Source of the DNA: Lingula anatina | Taxonomy: Eukaryota > Brachiopoda > Lingulata > Lingulida > Lingulidae | DNA: 64,000 bases | Direction of reading: 5' to 3' | Assembly (NCBI RefSeq): GCF_001039355.2 | Contig: NW_019773958.1 | Location: 660,663 to 724,662, forward strand | In this document: piece after piece, positions 51,092 to 61,700 of the stretch | How positions within the stretch are numbered: position 1 is the stretch's first letter | Layout of the letters: every line of letters begins with the position of its first letter | The notes under the pieces: generated by a model | Told to the model about the DNA's origin: nothing | Databases searched by the model: none | Seen by the model: only the letters and a program-made list of their open reading frames with translations | Program-made: the position numbers and the translations under genes

Positions 51092-51350
51092 AGGGACTGT
51101 TCACAATGGATTTTTTCAACCTAGCTAATGTGTTCTAACTCCACAGGGCCTCTTGCTGAATGCAATCAGATTAGTAGACTAACACGCCTTCTCCTGGCGT
51201 TGAGGAGAACATCCAAAGTTTGTGATTATAGATGAAAATTGAAAACAAGAGGGGGCGTGTCATTCCAAAAATCTGATTGCATACAGCAAGAGTCCATGTT
51301 GAGTTTGTGCACATCAGCTAGGTCATTAAAATTCATGGCCTACGGTCCCT
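51092..51350. mobile_element. MITE-like element, family B, divergent copy
   Basis: Ends AGGGAC and GTCCCT. Inner arms CCTAGCTAATGTG and CACATCAGCTAGG, then CTTGCTGAATGCAATCAGAT against ATCTGATTGCATACAGCAAG. Arms diverge more than in the copy at 42452. Confidence 0.7.
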
Positions 51351-51569
51351 TAGATACAAATGAAGATGGTCTCTGATATCCTTATTGCTATGTTAGGTTA
51401 TTGCACCACCAGAGAAACCTCTCTTAAAAAATCCTAATACTCACTGAGGATATATCTGTAACAATTTGTTTGGTTTCCTTTTTAAAGACACCTGTATATA
51501 GACCTTGCATGGATAAGTCAGTCTCTGTATTGGAAGACCATTTGAGCATAATTACGTATAATACAACTT

Positions 51570-51624
51570 TTCAAATTCTTGAGCCAACATCACTTGACAA
51601 GTGATGTTGGCTCAAGAATTTGAA
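51570..51624. repeat. 55-base perfect palindrome
   Basis: Two 27-base arms, exactly complementary, around a single A at 51597. The left arm contains CTTGAGCCAACATCACTTG. No mismatch in the arms and no similarity to the neighbouring elements. The loop is too small for a microRNA-type hairpin. Confidence 0.95.
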
Positions 51625-51868
51625 TGAACTTTATCTTTTCTTTTTCCTAATGTGAAAGTTTGAATTCATATGAATGACATTTTCATGCAGTTTTTGTAAT
51701 GTTTATTTAATATTTTACAAAATCACATATCAGTTAAATCTCCTTTCTCTCTCTGTCTCTCAGAATATAACAATGGTTTAGCAAAGAAAAGAAAAGAAAA
51801 GCATTTCTGACAAATCTTTGATATTCATGGAACTACAGTTCATCATTTGTAGAACCTGAGCATGTGAG

Positions 51869-51879
51869 TGAGTGTGTGT

Positions 51880-51910
<31 letters not shown>
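51869..51910. repeat. (TG)n followed by poly-G
   Basis: A GT dinucleotide tract at about 51869-51892 runs straight into a homopolymer of about 18 G. Low-complexity sequence; any frame across it is spurious. Confidence 0.9.
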
Positions 51911-52274
51911 TCAAGTTGGAGTCCTTCCCCTTCTTTTAGCAATGCACAATAATTTACAGTGTGAATGCACCACATCTGTCAATTTTTTTTTTTTTTTGGA
52001 AAAAATGTGCTTAACTTTCTTGCCTGAGGATCAATAAAAAGACTGTCATTTTATAATGTAAGTAAACATTGCATGCGGTACATAACCATGATTTACTGAT
52101 AGTTCTCTATACAAGCTCCTGTGAAAGTTACCATTAATGTTGACTGCCCTCATCTGCCCGTCTTATCTGTAATGAAAAGACTATAATTTCTTTGTATGTT
52201 AAAGATATGCAAAACATGCTGAGGTTCACACGGGTTACAAATGGTGGGTGTAAAGCTGTGCTCACATCAGAACT

Positions 52275-52640
52275 AATATAGTAAAAAGTCTTTCTGATGT
52301 CAGTAAACAACTAGAACTTATAGTCAAAAGTCTTCCTGATGTCTGTAGACTGCAAGAACTTAGTCAAAAGTCTTCCTATAATGTCAATAGATGGGTAGAA
52401 CTTGGTCAAAAGTCTTCCTAATATCAGTAGACAGCTTAATTTTATCAAAAGTCTTCCTAATGTCAATAGAAAGCTTTTAATTATTATAGTAAAAAGTCTC
52501 TCTAATGTCATTGGACAGCTATAACTTGGTCTTCTTAATGCCAGTATAGACACTTACAGCTTAGTAGACAGCTAGAGCTTAGTCAAGAGTCTTTTTTAAT
52601 TACAGCTAGAACTAAGTCAGAAGTCTTTCTGATATGACAA
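52275..52640. repeat. Degenerate minisatellite
   Basis: About eight diverged units of roughly 40-60 bases, each with a core like AGTCAAAAGTCTTCCTAATG followed by TCAGTAGACAGCTAGAACTT. It gives a repetitive minus-strand frame that is not a gene. Confidence 0.85.
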
Positions 52641-52969
52641 AAAAAAACCTATTTTGTGCATTGTCACCATAAATTCTATTAAAGGGAATCTGTGTTACAT
52701 ATCATTCTCTAACTTACAAGAATGATTCTTATGAGTAAAATACAGCATTTATTGGAAGATCAGTTTGATTTGGTTATTTTTCTTCCATTAATCCATTTTT
52801 TTGTGAAGTTTTTATTTTTCACATATTAGCATTTTCAGTGCATGACTTAAAAATCCCTATGCTAGTTACATTTTCTGAATGGCCATTTAAACTATGGTAC
52901 ATAATTAAATATTAGTGATTGCATTGGTAATCATTATGTAATGTTACATCAAAACCAACAAAAAAGTAT

Positions 52970-53036
52970 ATTGTGCACTAGCACCCTTATTTTCTGCTTG
53001 TTGTCTGTACATTTGACAGCTTTGCTGCCTTGTTTT
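52970..53036 (-). mobile_element. Partial inverted copy of transposon family C edge
   Basis: The complement of TTGTCTGTACATTTGACAGC and TTTGCTGCCTTGTT matches the start of the segment at 15571. Other boundary not located. Confidence 0.45.
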
Positions 53037-55138
53037 TCTGAATTTATATGAGTAGGACATTTTTTTTGCATTTTCCTTTATTATAAAACTTACTTTCAAA
53101 TTAACATATAGACTTTTTTGGTTATGAGGAATGAAAAGTCAGTGGGCAAACACATTGGGCATGTAGTCAACGAAGTAGTAGCCTGAAGGAAGACGTATAG
53201 CAAATCATTTATGGTAATTAAAATGAAGTGACAGCAATGGCCTCCACCATATTGGATTTTCTGTGTCATTTATTGGAAAATTCCAATGATTTTACTCCAC
53301 TGGCAATTCAAGGTATCAATCGATCTTCTGCCAGTGGCACTGTCTTCTTAGTGAATGGTTCCCTTTGAGCGCCATGTAAATGGAACGTAAGTTGTTTTCT
53401 TTGGCCGTTGTAACATGAATAATCCCTCCTTAAGCAGTATTACCAGGAATGATATGACATAATTGATAATCAATTGTCAACTCAACCTAGTTGGTGACCC
53501 ATTCTAAGAACACTGACCCTGTTTTTGTCTTTTTATCCAAGCAGACTACGCCTTTGTGACATCTGCTATGAAGATGCTATGTCAATGAATATTGAAGTTC
53601 AAAAATGTTGCATAATTTCAAGGTGGCACACTGTGCTCTTGACTGGCTGCTCTACTAATAATAATACAATACATAACCAATTGAACTCAGCAGTTCATTG
53701 TATTCAAGTCCTAAATAAATAAAATATGTATGTTTTCTATTTGGGATCTAAAAGAAAAGAAAAAAGGTGGTGCTCCAGGCCTTATAATTTTCAAATACAC
53801 ATGAAAGAAGTTCTTAAAAGTCAAGGTAATGACATTACACAGCTATCTGCAGACAATAAAAGAATTACCACTATAAAAAAGTTGGGTACATTTACATGAA
53901 GTCTTACCTTGTGGATCCAGGTTAAAATTAACAGCATGTTGTTAAGTTTTTTTTAGCTCTAGATTTTAAGTGTACATAGTGATTGGCAGCTGATGAATAA
54001 CAATCACTGATGTCCCATTTATTTATTTATTTACTAATCATAAAAATGAACAAAAATTTTATAGGAAAATATTTATTCTTAACTATCGATAAATGTAATG
54101 TTAAAACTAGTTTTTGAACAAAGAAAAAATTAAGGTGATGAGTGTGATGATTTCAGTTTGAAAGACTTGCATTGTACTTTAAATCAGATTACATGCAATT
54201 TCAAGTATATACAAATGGTGCTCTATCCTTTGTTGAATATTACACTTGAAAAAAGTTTATAAGGTACAGAATATAAAAAAGATAACATAATGATGGTTAT
54301 ACAATTCTTTTATGTCAGTATGAGTTTCTTGCTTGAAGGCTGACATCACTCTTACTCTATGACCACAGCTGCAGGCTTTTTCCTTCTTGCGCATTTTATA
54401 TTCACTTTCTCTGCATGATCTCCTGTATTTTAGTGCATGTCTCTTTCTGCCTGTTATGTAACACTCGCCTCACTGCCAGCAAGGACTCACTGGGAAAGCC
54501 ATCATAAAGTTTTACCTTTGTCGTTTAACAATCTTTTTGAAGGACAGTTATGCAATTTGTCACTGAGTACATTAATGGTCTTCAGAGCATCCTTCTCCTC
54601 ATGGCTTTGAAATTATTGACTTTCAAGTAAAGATAGAATAGATAGTGATGGGATTGTAGAGTTATATGATGGGAGTTCTGTGGTATTTTTAAGGCAGGCA
54701 ATTTCTACAAAGTAGTGTCAGTCACAATAAAGATTCAGAAATATTAAGAAGAAAATGCAAAAAAAAAAAAAAAAAAGAATTGATATAAGATTGATACAAT
54801 TAATTTTAAATGGATAAAGAAAAATATTTGTCAATGTTTAAATTTGCACCTTAACATATGATGGTTATACTGCATTAGGAAAATGGAAGTTTTAGCAGAA
54901 GTGGAGACTGGTGGATTTAGCATATATTCTCCAATTTGCCAGTATTTCCACATATTTTTGAAATATTTACATCAGTGAATAAATGAAAAAAGAAGATAAC
55001 ATTCTCATACATCTCTGGATATTCAAGAAGGATTTTACATTTTATGAAACAATGGCTGATACTGTACTGTACTAGTACTTGGTATTAATTGCCTGTCTTA
55101 CATAAAGGTAGAAAACTAAATTTTGTCATTAACATTGC

Positions 55139-55196
<58 letters not shown>

Positions 55197-56204
55197 TTGT
55201 TCATATTTTTCAGGCTGAATTACACATAATTTTGGTTAAGAGAAAAGTATAATGAAATATAGTTTAGAATGTGCAGGTCCTCCCCCAAAAAAAGTAATAG
55301 CAGCTTAACACTTATTTGTTTAACATTACTTTTTGACTGAATAAAATCTTTCCAATTCTCTCCATTGACCAAAAGATTTTTGGATATCCTAGGTTTACTA
55401 TAACTCATAGCAATGCAGGGAAGATAATAGACAAGACATTATGCACTTATCATGGGAATTAGCATGTCCATACTAAGATTAAATCTCAGCTAAGTAAATT
55501 GACTCCCTCCAGTTAGAACAAGGGATATTATATATGAATATGTCATAAGTTTGAAAGATTGGCCATGTTTTTTCAGCAAGAAGCACTTGTACATGTTGCT
55601 CCTGGGGCTCTTATATGACTTTTTCCGTAGAGAAAATAAGGGAATGATGTCTTTAGAAAGGCTTTAAAAAGTAATTTGGAATATTTGCTGGCACCTTTGG
55701 TCATCATGTAGAAATCACTTCTTGGTCTCAGCTGCAAAACTGTTTTGATAATGAAGCAAAGGGAAAGCCAAGGGATCCATTATTATGCAAATAGAGAGAT
55801 GAACTAACTGTCAAGTATTATGTAAGCACTTGTATTATGCAACCCCTTGGTCAGTACATCACTGTTCCTTCTATTCAAACTGACAGCTCTATCACTGGGT
55901 GACCATTAGCTTGGCTGTTTGAAGTAAGGAAATGAGAATATATCTTGGCCAGCACAGGTTTGGCAGATGGATTTTATTGACCAATAGATAGATATCTAGA
56001 TGGAAATATATGTAAAATGTATGTGTTTTTCCACACGATACCAAGGTGCAAAGGAATTTATTGTTAGTCATGACAAGAAGATGAAATAAACATGATGCTG
56101 CATGTATACCAGTAGCGAGGGTGATTTACGAAAATAAAAGTCAGAGAAGGTTGGGATGGTGAGACAGGATAACTTACACAATAAATTCTACCATGGCCCA
56201 TCTC
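53037..56204. other. No gene recognised; (TA)n at 55142-55192
   Basis: AT-rich sequence with a poly-A tract near 54760 and a long TA repeat. No exon or RNA gene supported. Confidence 0.5.
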
Positions 56205-56899
56205 TCAGATGCCCCTTTGCATTCGAAAACAACATGCACCATGTCTATTTCCTATATGTTATTAAGCCCTATAGCAGCGGAATTGACAAAGCCCATGCCG
56301 CATACGTCTTTTACTACAGAGCCCAAAAATGACATGGCTGTCTGTTTCGCCACTTACTTAACTCCATAGATGCAAGATTGACACAACCCATGTCACGTTG
56401 TCTCTTACTGTGGATTTTTGAGCTTCAAATAGCTATGTTATAAAACTCGAAATTCACATGGTCATGCCTTGTTTGTCATTCACTGAGACCCATAAATGCG
56501 AAATTGACCAGGCCCGCGCTGCATTTGTCTTATACACACATTTGTCTTATAAAACACGAAATTGACGTAGCCATGGTTAATTCGTAACTTGCTGGCTCCC
56601 ATAAATACAAGATTTGCCAAGTTTCATTTGTCTTTTACTGTGGAATTTATGCTTTTAAATGACAATGTTATAAAACACTAAATAGACATGGCTTGTGTGA
56701 TTATCGCAGTTGTGTCAGTTTCGCATCTATGGAGTTTAGAAAGTGGCAAAACAGACACAGCCATGTCATCTTCCTGGCTCTAAGCTCTATAGTAAAAGAC
56801 AAATGCGACATGGGCCTTGTCAATTCTGCTGCCATAGGGCTTTATAACATACGAAATAGACACGGTGGATGTCGTTTTCTAATGTTAAGGGGCGTCTGA
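56205..56899. mobile_element. 695-base foldback element with internal tandem array
   Basis: Inverted arms of about 200 bases start TCAGATGCCCC and end GGGGCGTCTGA. They share GACATGGCTG, CTCCATAGATGC and AATTGACAA blocks in opposite orientation. Between the arms are three diverged direct units, at 56331-56454, 56455-56563 and 56564-56684, each ending near TATAAAACACGAAATT. No protein frame. Confidence 0.8.
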
Positions 56900-57230
56900 A
56901 ATAATGATACAGAATAATCAAAGCATTCTAACACATTGTTGCTGTAAATACCATTGACCTACTTATCTGAAATTAAAGACTTTAGGAAGACTTTGAACTG
57001 CACCCTAGGTTTGTGTTAGTGTAATGTATAATTGTATTTTGATATGAAGTTGCCCATGAATAGTTTAAAAAGTTTATTTGAAAAATGGAAATCCTTAAAA
57101 GATGTAATTGAGTTAATTTATACATGTTATACTGATAGATAGAATTATGAAAAATTCCTCTAGGATCCTATAGCTTCACACCTTGGTCACAGTGGCCCAT
57201 CACAGTGAGTTGTAATTTTTTGCAGAGGTC

Positions 57231-57235
<5 letters not shown>

Positions 57236-57265
<30 letters not shown>
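57236..57265. repeat. (GA)n tract at an assembly gap
   Basis: About 30 bases of GA repeat running into the N run, probably why the assembly broke here. Confidence 0.95.
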
Positions 57266-57339
57266 NNNNNNNNNNNNNNNNNNNNNNNNNNNNNNNNNNN
57301 NNNNNNNNNNNNNNNNNNNNNNNNNNNNNNNNNNNNNNN
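57266..57339. other. Assembly gap, 74 N
   Basis: Run of N after the GA repeat. Open frames that span it have no meaning. Confidence 0.99.
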
Positions 57340-57779
57340 ACTACCACACCTGGGTCTTTTGTTTTTGACAACTGTTCACTCGTCATCGAGGCGCTTGTTC
57401 AAGACTACAGGCTGATATCTACTAGTACTACCAGTGGCTTCATTAGTAACGTTCCCACAATACTTAAGTTTTCTGTCCGTGCGTACAAACCCTGAAAAAG
57501 GACAGCCTCGCTGACGAGAACAATGGACGTTTCTCACCCCTCTCTAGGATTACCCCTGCCCTCAATCTCGTCCATCCCGGTAGTCACAAAAATATTTAAC
57601 CCCCGACAGAATATGCTTCTGCTATCAAAATTAGGTCTACTTTTCTAAATTAATATATAAGTTTGCAAGTTCTTATTTACAAAACATCATTGGCTATGTC
57701 CGAACCTAAATTTTATGTTAGAAATTGCGGTACTGTCAGATTTTAGCATAAACAGAGAAAATTGCAGCAGCGCATGAAT

Positions 57780-57952
57780 CTAGATGAGATGCACTACTTT
57801 CCAACCCCGCTTAGGATCATTGCTATCACTCAGTGTGGTGGCTGATACTCTGTAATGCGATCTGACACACACCTTGAAAACGGGTAGTGTGGTCTGATAA
57901 ACCGGTTTATACTGGACCCGTAGGTGCCGAGTCTGGTAGTTGGGAAGGCCTG
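57780..57952. mobile_element. MITE-like element, family A, truncated copy
   Basis: Right half only: shares AGATGAGATGCACTACTTTC and CCAACCCCGCT with the interior of the copy at 10558, then CACACCTTGAAAACGGGTAG and the terminus AAGGCCTG. The left arm is missing. Confidence 0.75.
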
Positions 57953-58299
57953 ACATTTGCCATGTAAAACTTAAATATATCAGAAAAATTGACGTTTAGT
58001 AATCCAAAAATTTGCTATTCCCATTTGGGAGACTTATGTTCAACTCTAGTTTATAAATATGTCTAATTGGATTATTATTAATCCAAAAGTGAATATTACC
58101 TGTATATAAATGATGATATAATCCACCTTGCTATTTTACTGGATAATTATCTAATGTGAGAAATATGAATAATTCTAGCTGTTACTGGAACTTTTAGCAG
58201 CTGGCCAACCTTCCAGTAATGTATGTCTCATTCTTAATTATTCTACTGGATGACTAACAACAGTCATTTATTATTATCTAGTGTTATGAAGCAGTATAG

Positions 58300-58301
<2 letters not shown>

Positions 58302-58344
<43 letters not shown>

Positions 58345-58351
58345 ACACACA
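58302..58351. repeat. (CA)n microsatellite
   Basis: About 50 bases of CA repeat with one interruption (ATACAC). Confidence 0.95.
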
Positions 58352-58535
58352 TCACTACCACTAGTTTCTTATATGACTTATGGTCCACATGCCAAAGGAT
58401 AAACCAAACAGTCATGCAATCAGCCAAAAAAGCTTTATTACTGCATATATTCTGTTTAATATATGCACAACTGTTTTATATCACTTCTTAATTACTGTTG
58501 ATGTCTTTCCATATTGAAAGGTACTAGTAGTATAA

Positions 58536-58771
58536 GGACTCATTTCTGTTGGTCTCTGTAGATTGATCCAACTCGACGGGGCCTCTTGCTGAATACGAAC
58601 AGTTAAACAGATTAAAGATCCTATTGTTTCCAGCATGACCACCAGCTTTCCTGTATTCTACTCAATGCTACAAGGAGGCGTGTCATTCAGTTAAACTGAT
58701 TGCACTCAGCCAGAATTCCCAAAGAGTTGAGTTGATTTATGAAGACTGATGGTGTCTATGGAAATGACCAC
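58536..58771. mobile_element. MITE-like element, family B, copy 4
   Basis: The left arm begins GGACTCATTTCTG and contains AGATTGATCCAACTCGACGG. The right arm carries GTTAAACTGATTGCACTCAG and its mate. The core TTCCTGTATTCTACTCAATG is shared with the other family B copies. Confidence 0.75.
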
Positions 58772-61700
58772 TAAAACGGTGAAAATAATGGGGCAGATCA
58801 AAATTATACAAATATTACTCAAAAGTTCACTTTTTTTGTGCAATTTTCACTCTCCTAATGCTTCTTGGGGATAAATTTTTTCAGAAAGATCTAATTTCCT
58901 TAGTTAAACTATTTACATTTTTGCATTCATTTTCTTTATAGATGTAGTGACACCATTTCATGGACAAATGAAATGTTTTTTCCAAGATCTTTTGCATTAG
59001 CTGTGGAAATAGCAAACTGGAAAAATAGCTTTTAAATGTAAACAGATTAATTTTTATTTGTTCATAGACCATTCTGATTTCTTCCTTTTTATTTCATCTT
59101 TTCAAATCCGTCTTCTTTTGCACTGAGTGAATAATTGAGAAGGAGCACCTTTGTAAACCAAGCACACTTTAAAGAGTTTGTTGAATAGGAACACAAATAC
59201 AATCCAGCTACTTATACATATATACACCTTGGTCCGGTTCTGAATGACCTTTCAGCTATACCAGCTTGACCTTTAAGTCCAAACACCAATCAGAATAGAG
59301 TGGATGATGTTACGTAATTAGTCAGACTGAATAACCAGATCAAGTGAGTAAACATACAGGGCTGAGTCCAAACCATTATGGCGGACTGCATGCTTCAGAA
59401 GGAAAAACATATCATCTGTGGTGGAACTTAGGAAACAATTAACTTTGAAGTGGACCCACCTCAGTTACATGAACATTGTCAGGTAGATTTTAGTTCTTAG
59501 GTCAATGGGAAATCTGAACCTTGTGAAGAAAGGCTTAGAGAGAAGCATATAATGTGTTGTCCAGCTGCACCAATGACCCTAGCTTTAATATGATATATAA
59601 GTGGTCAGTGGCCACATATATTCCTGTCCTGAATTGATGTGTGGAAGAGACTGACTACAGTTAGACCCACAGCAGTGCAGTGTTGTGGATTATGTAATTT
59701 GTGTCTGTCTGAATTGTGGCTGAATCTCAGCTATCATTTGCTTATTTGATACGCACAAGCTGACAAAATTCATTTGGTTATATGAGGTCTTTACATTATG
59801 GAGGTTATATTGGCCTTCTGAAATAATTATGTACTTCTATATTATTCATACATTCAATATACATTCATTGTATCAGAGACATGGTGACTTTTGAGACTTG
59901 GTATAAAGATTGCCTTTGATAGCAACTTTTTTAATGTTTGTCTTTTATTCAGAACACGCCTTTGAGAGATGAGAGAGGCCCAAAGATGGTAGACTAAAGT
60001 ATTTGTAGGTCGTGATTACATAATACTTCTCTCAGACTGGTAGGAAGGAATCAATTTCAGCTGTGCACCATGCTGGTCAGATGCATCAGCTTAAAATTGG
60101 TTTGTTAAAAAAGAAGGAAAGAAAAAAATAAAATAAAAATTTCCCAACTAATTGGTGAAAATGGCATTGTATTTATTGTGTCAATTATGCCAGATGATAC
60201 TTTGATGCTTTAAAACCAGGTATTATTTTCAGCATTATCCCAGGAATTTATACATGAGTAAATGCACAGATAAAATAATAAAAATAATTAAGTTTTTTTT
60301 TTGTTTGTTTGTTTGTTATAGCATATTTTTATAAAGACTTTGACCAAACTGTTACATAATTAGAATAATGACATACTGATATGTTAATATTTAGTGCATA
60401 TACTTAAATTATACTTAAATTACAAATATACTGTACAACCAGTAGTCTACATTCAAGTTAGCTAGATTCAAAACTGCTAATTTTTAGATGTGTAATGCTT
60501 ACAAAGGGGAAAGTATTACTATTTGACATACATATTGATATGACTGTAAGCTTTGAGAAGGTATTAGTGGCCAACAACTGGGTTTGTGTGTCCATGAATC
60601 AGAATGCAATCAAGATTTACATACATATGCTATTAAGAATGAATTAATTATATATTAAACTAGTAAAGCATTTCACTTTCTTTGAGGTTTGTGGATTGTT
60701 ATAACACTGTGCAAAGTCTTTTAGTATTATTGAAGGCAATTGACCATTTGATAAAACTCATTTGATACATGAAATCATATGTAGTTATAGATCTTAACGT
60801 GAAAATGTTATTGGTTTTACTGTCAGCATTTGTTTGAACTTCTTAAGAACAATAATTTGGCAACTTGGTACATACAATTTTATATCCTCAAAAAAAAAAA
60901 AAAAAAAAGGATTGCTGTTAATTTTTGAGAACACCTAAAAAGCAAATTCAAATGAATTCTTGTGAGAAAATATTTGTCAATCTGAGTTACCAGCTGGGCT
61001 AATTTGTTTTAATCAGGTAAAACCCCCTTTGCATGAGAGACTCACTTACAGTCCACCCAAGCAGACAGTTAAGGCTTTTTATATGTTGCCCAAAAAGGAA
61101 AAATGAAATATTTGTTTGTCTATATTTTGTTCATTCTGAATTTGAGTTAGTTGAATTGAAAGTTCATTTAAGTGTGAATAATTTCATCTTTGTTTGAATA
61201 GTTAAGAGAATCATGATACTGATACAAAGACACTAGGCATTTTCATAAGCTTTAGCCAGTTGGCTGGTTATTTGTTATAAATGACATGTATGCGATTTCA
61301 TATTAAACAAATTTGTTTAAAAAGAATCTTTGATTTGATTTTATTCCAGTAATCTTTTCAATTAAAAAAAAAAGTTTAGTGCCAAAAAATCTTTGTGCAT
61401 GAAGAAGATTATCTAAATGGTTGAACAAAAAGCATGAAGCAAAGACATGCAGACAAATGCTATCACGAAATGAGGACTTATATTTTGCTTTGCTTGTTTG
61501 TTTAGTATGTCTGTAGCATGAACTTAAACATGGGTTGTTTTCAATTTCAGGAACCTTCTGCAAATGTACTGCTTATTAGCTTGCTTAGGAAGATAGGCTT
61601 CTTTTATAGGGTAAGTGCTTGATTTAATTATTTTGTCTTGAATCAAACCTTATATGGTGAGTTTATCATATAACGTAGTTCGAAATGAAAAAAATATTAT

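Noticed and set aside
51570-51624. microRNA precursor at the palindrome
   Set aside because: A one-base loop and perfect 27-base arms do not match a Drosha/Dicer substrate with a terminal loop.
52311-52553. Minus-strand frame with repeated GRLLTKF
   Set aside because: Translation of the degenerate minisatellite.
57168-57495. Frames across the gap at 57266-57339
   Set aside because: Made of GA repeat and N; the downstream part (57340-57495) shows no recognisable domain.
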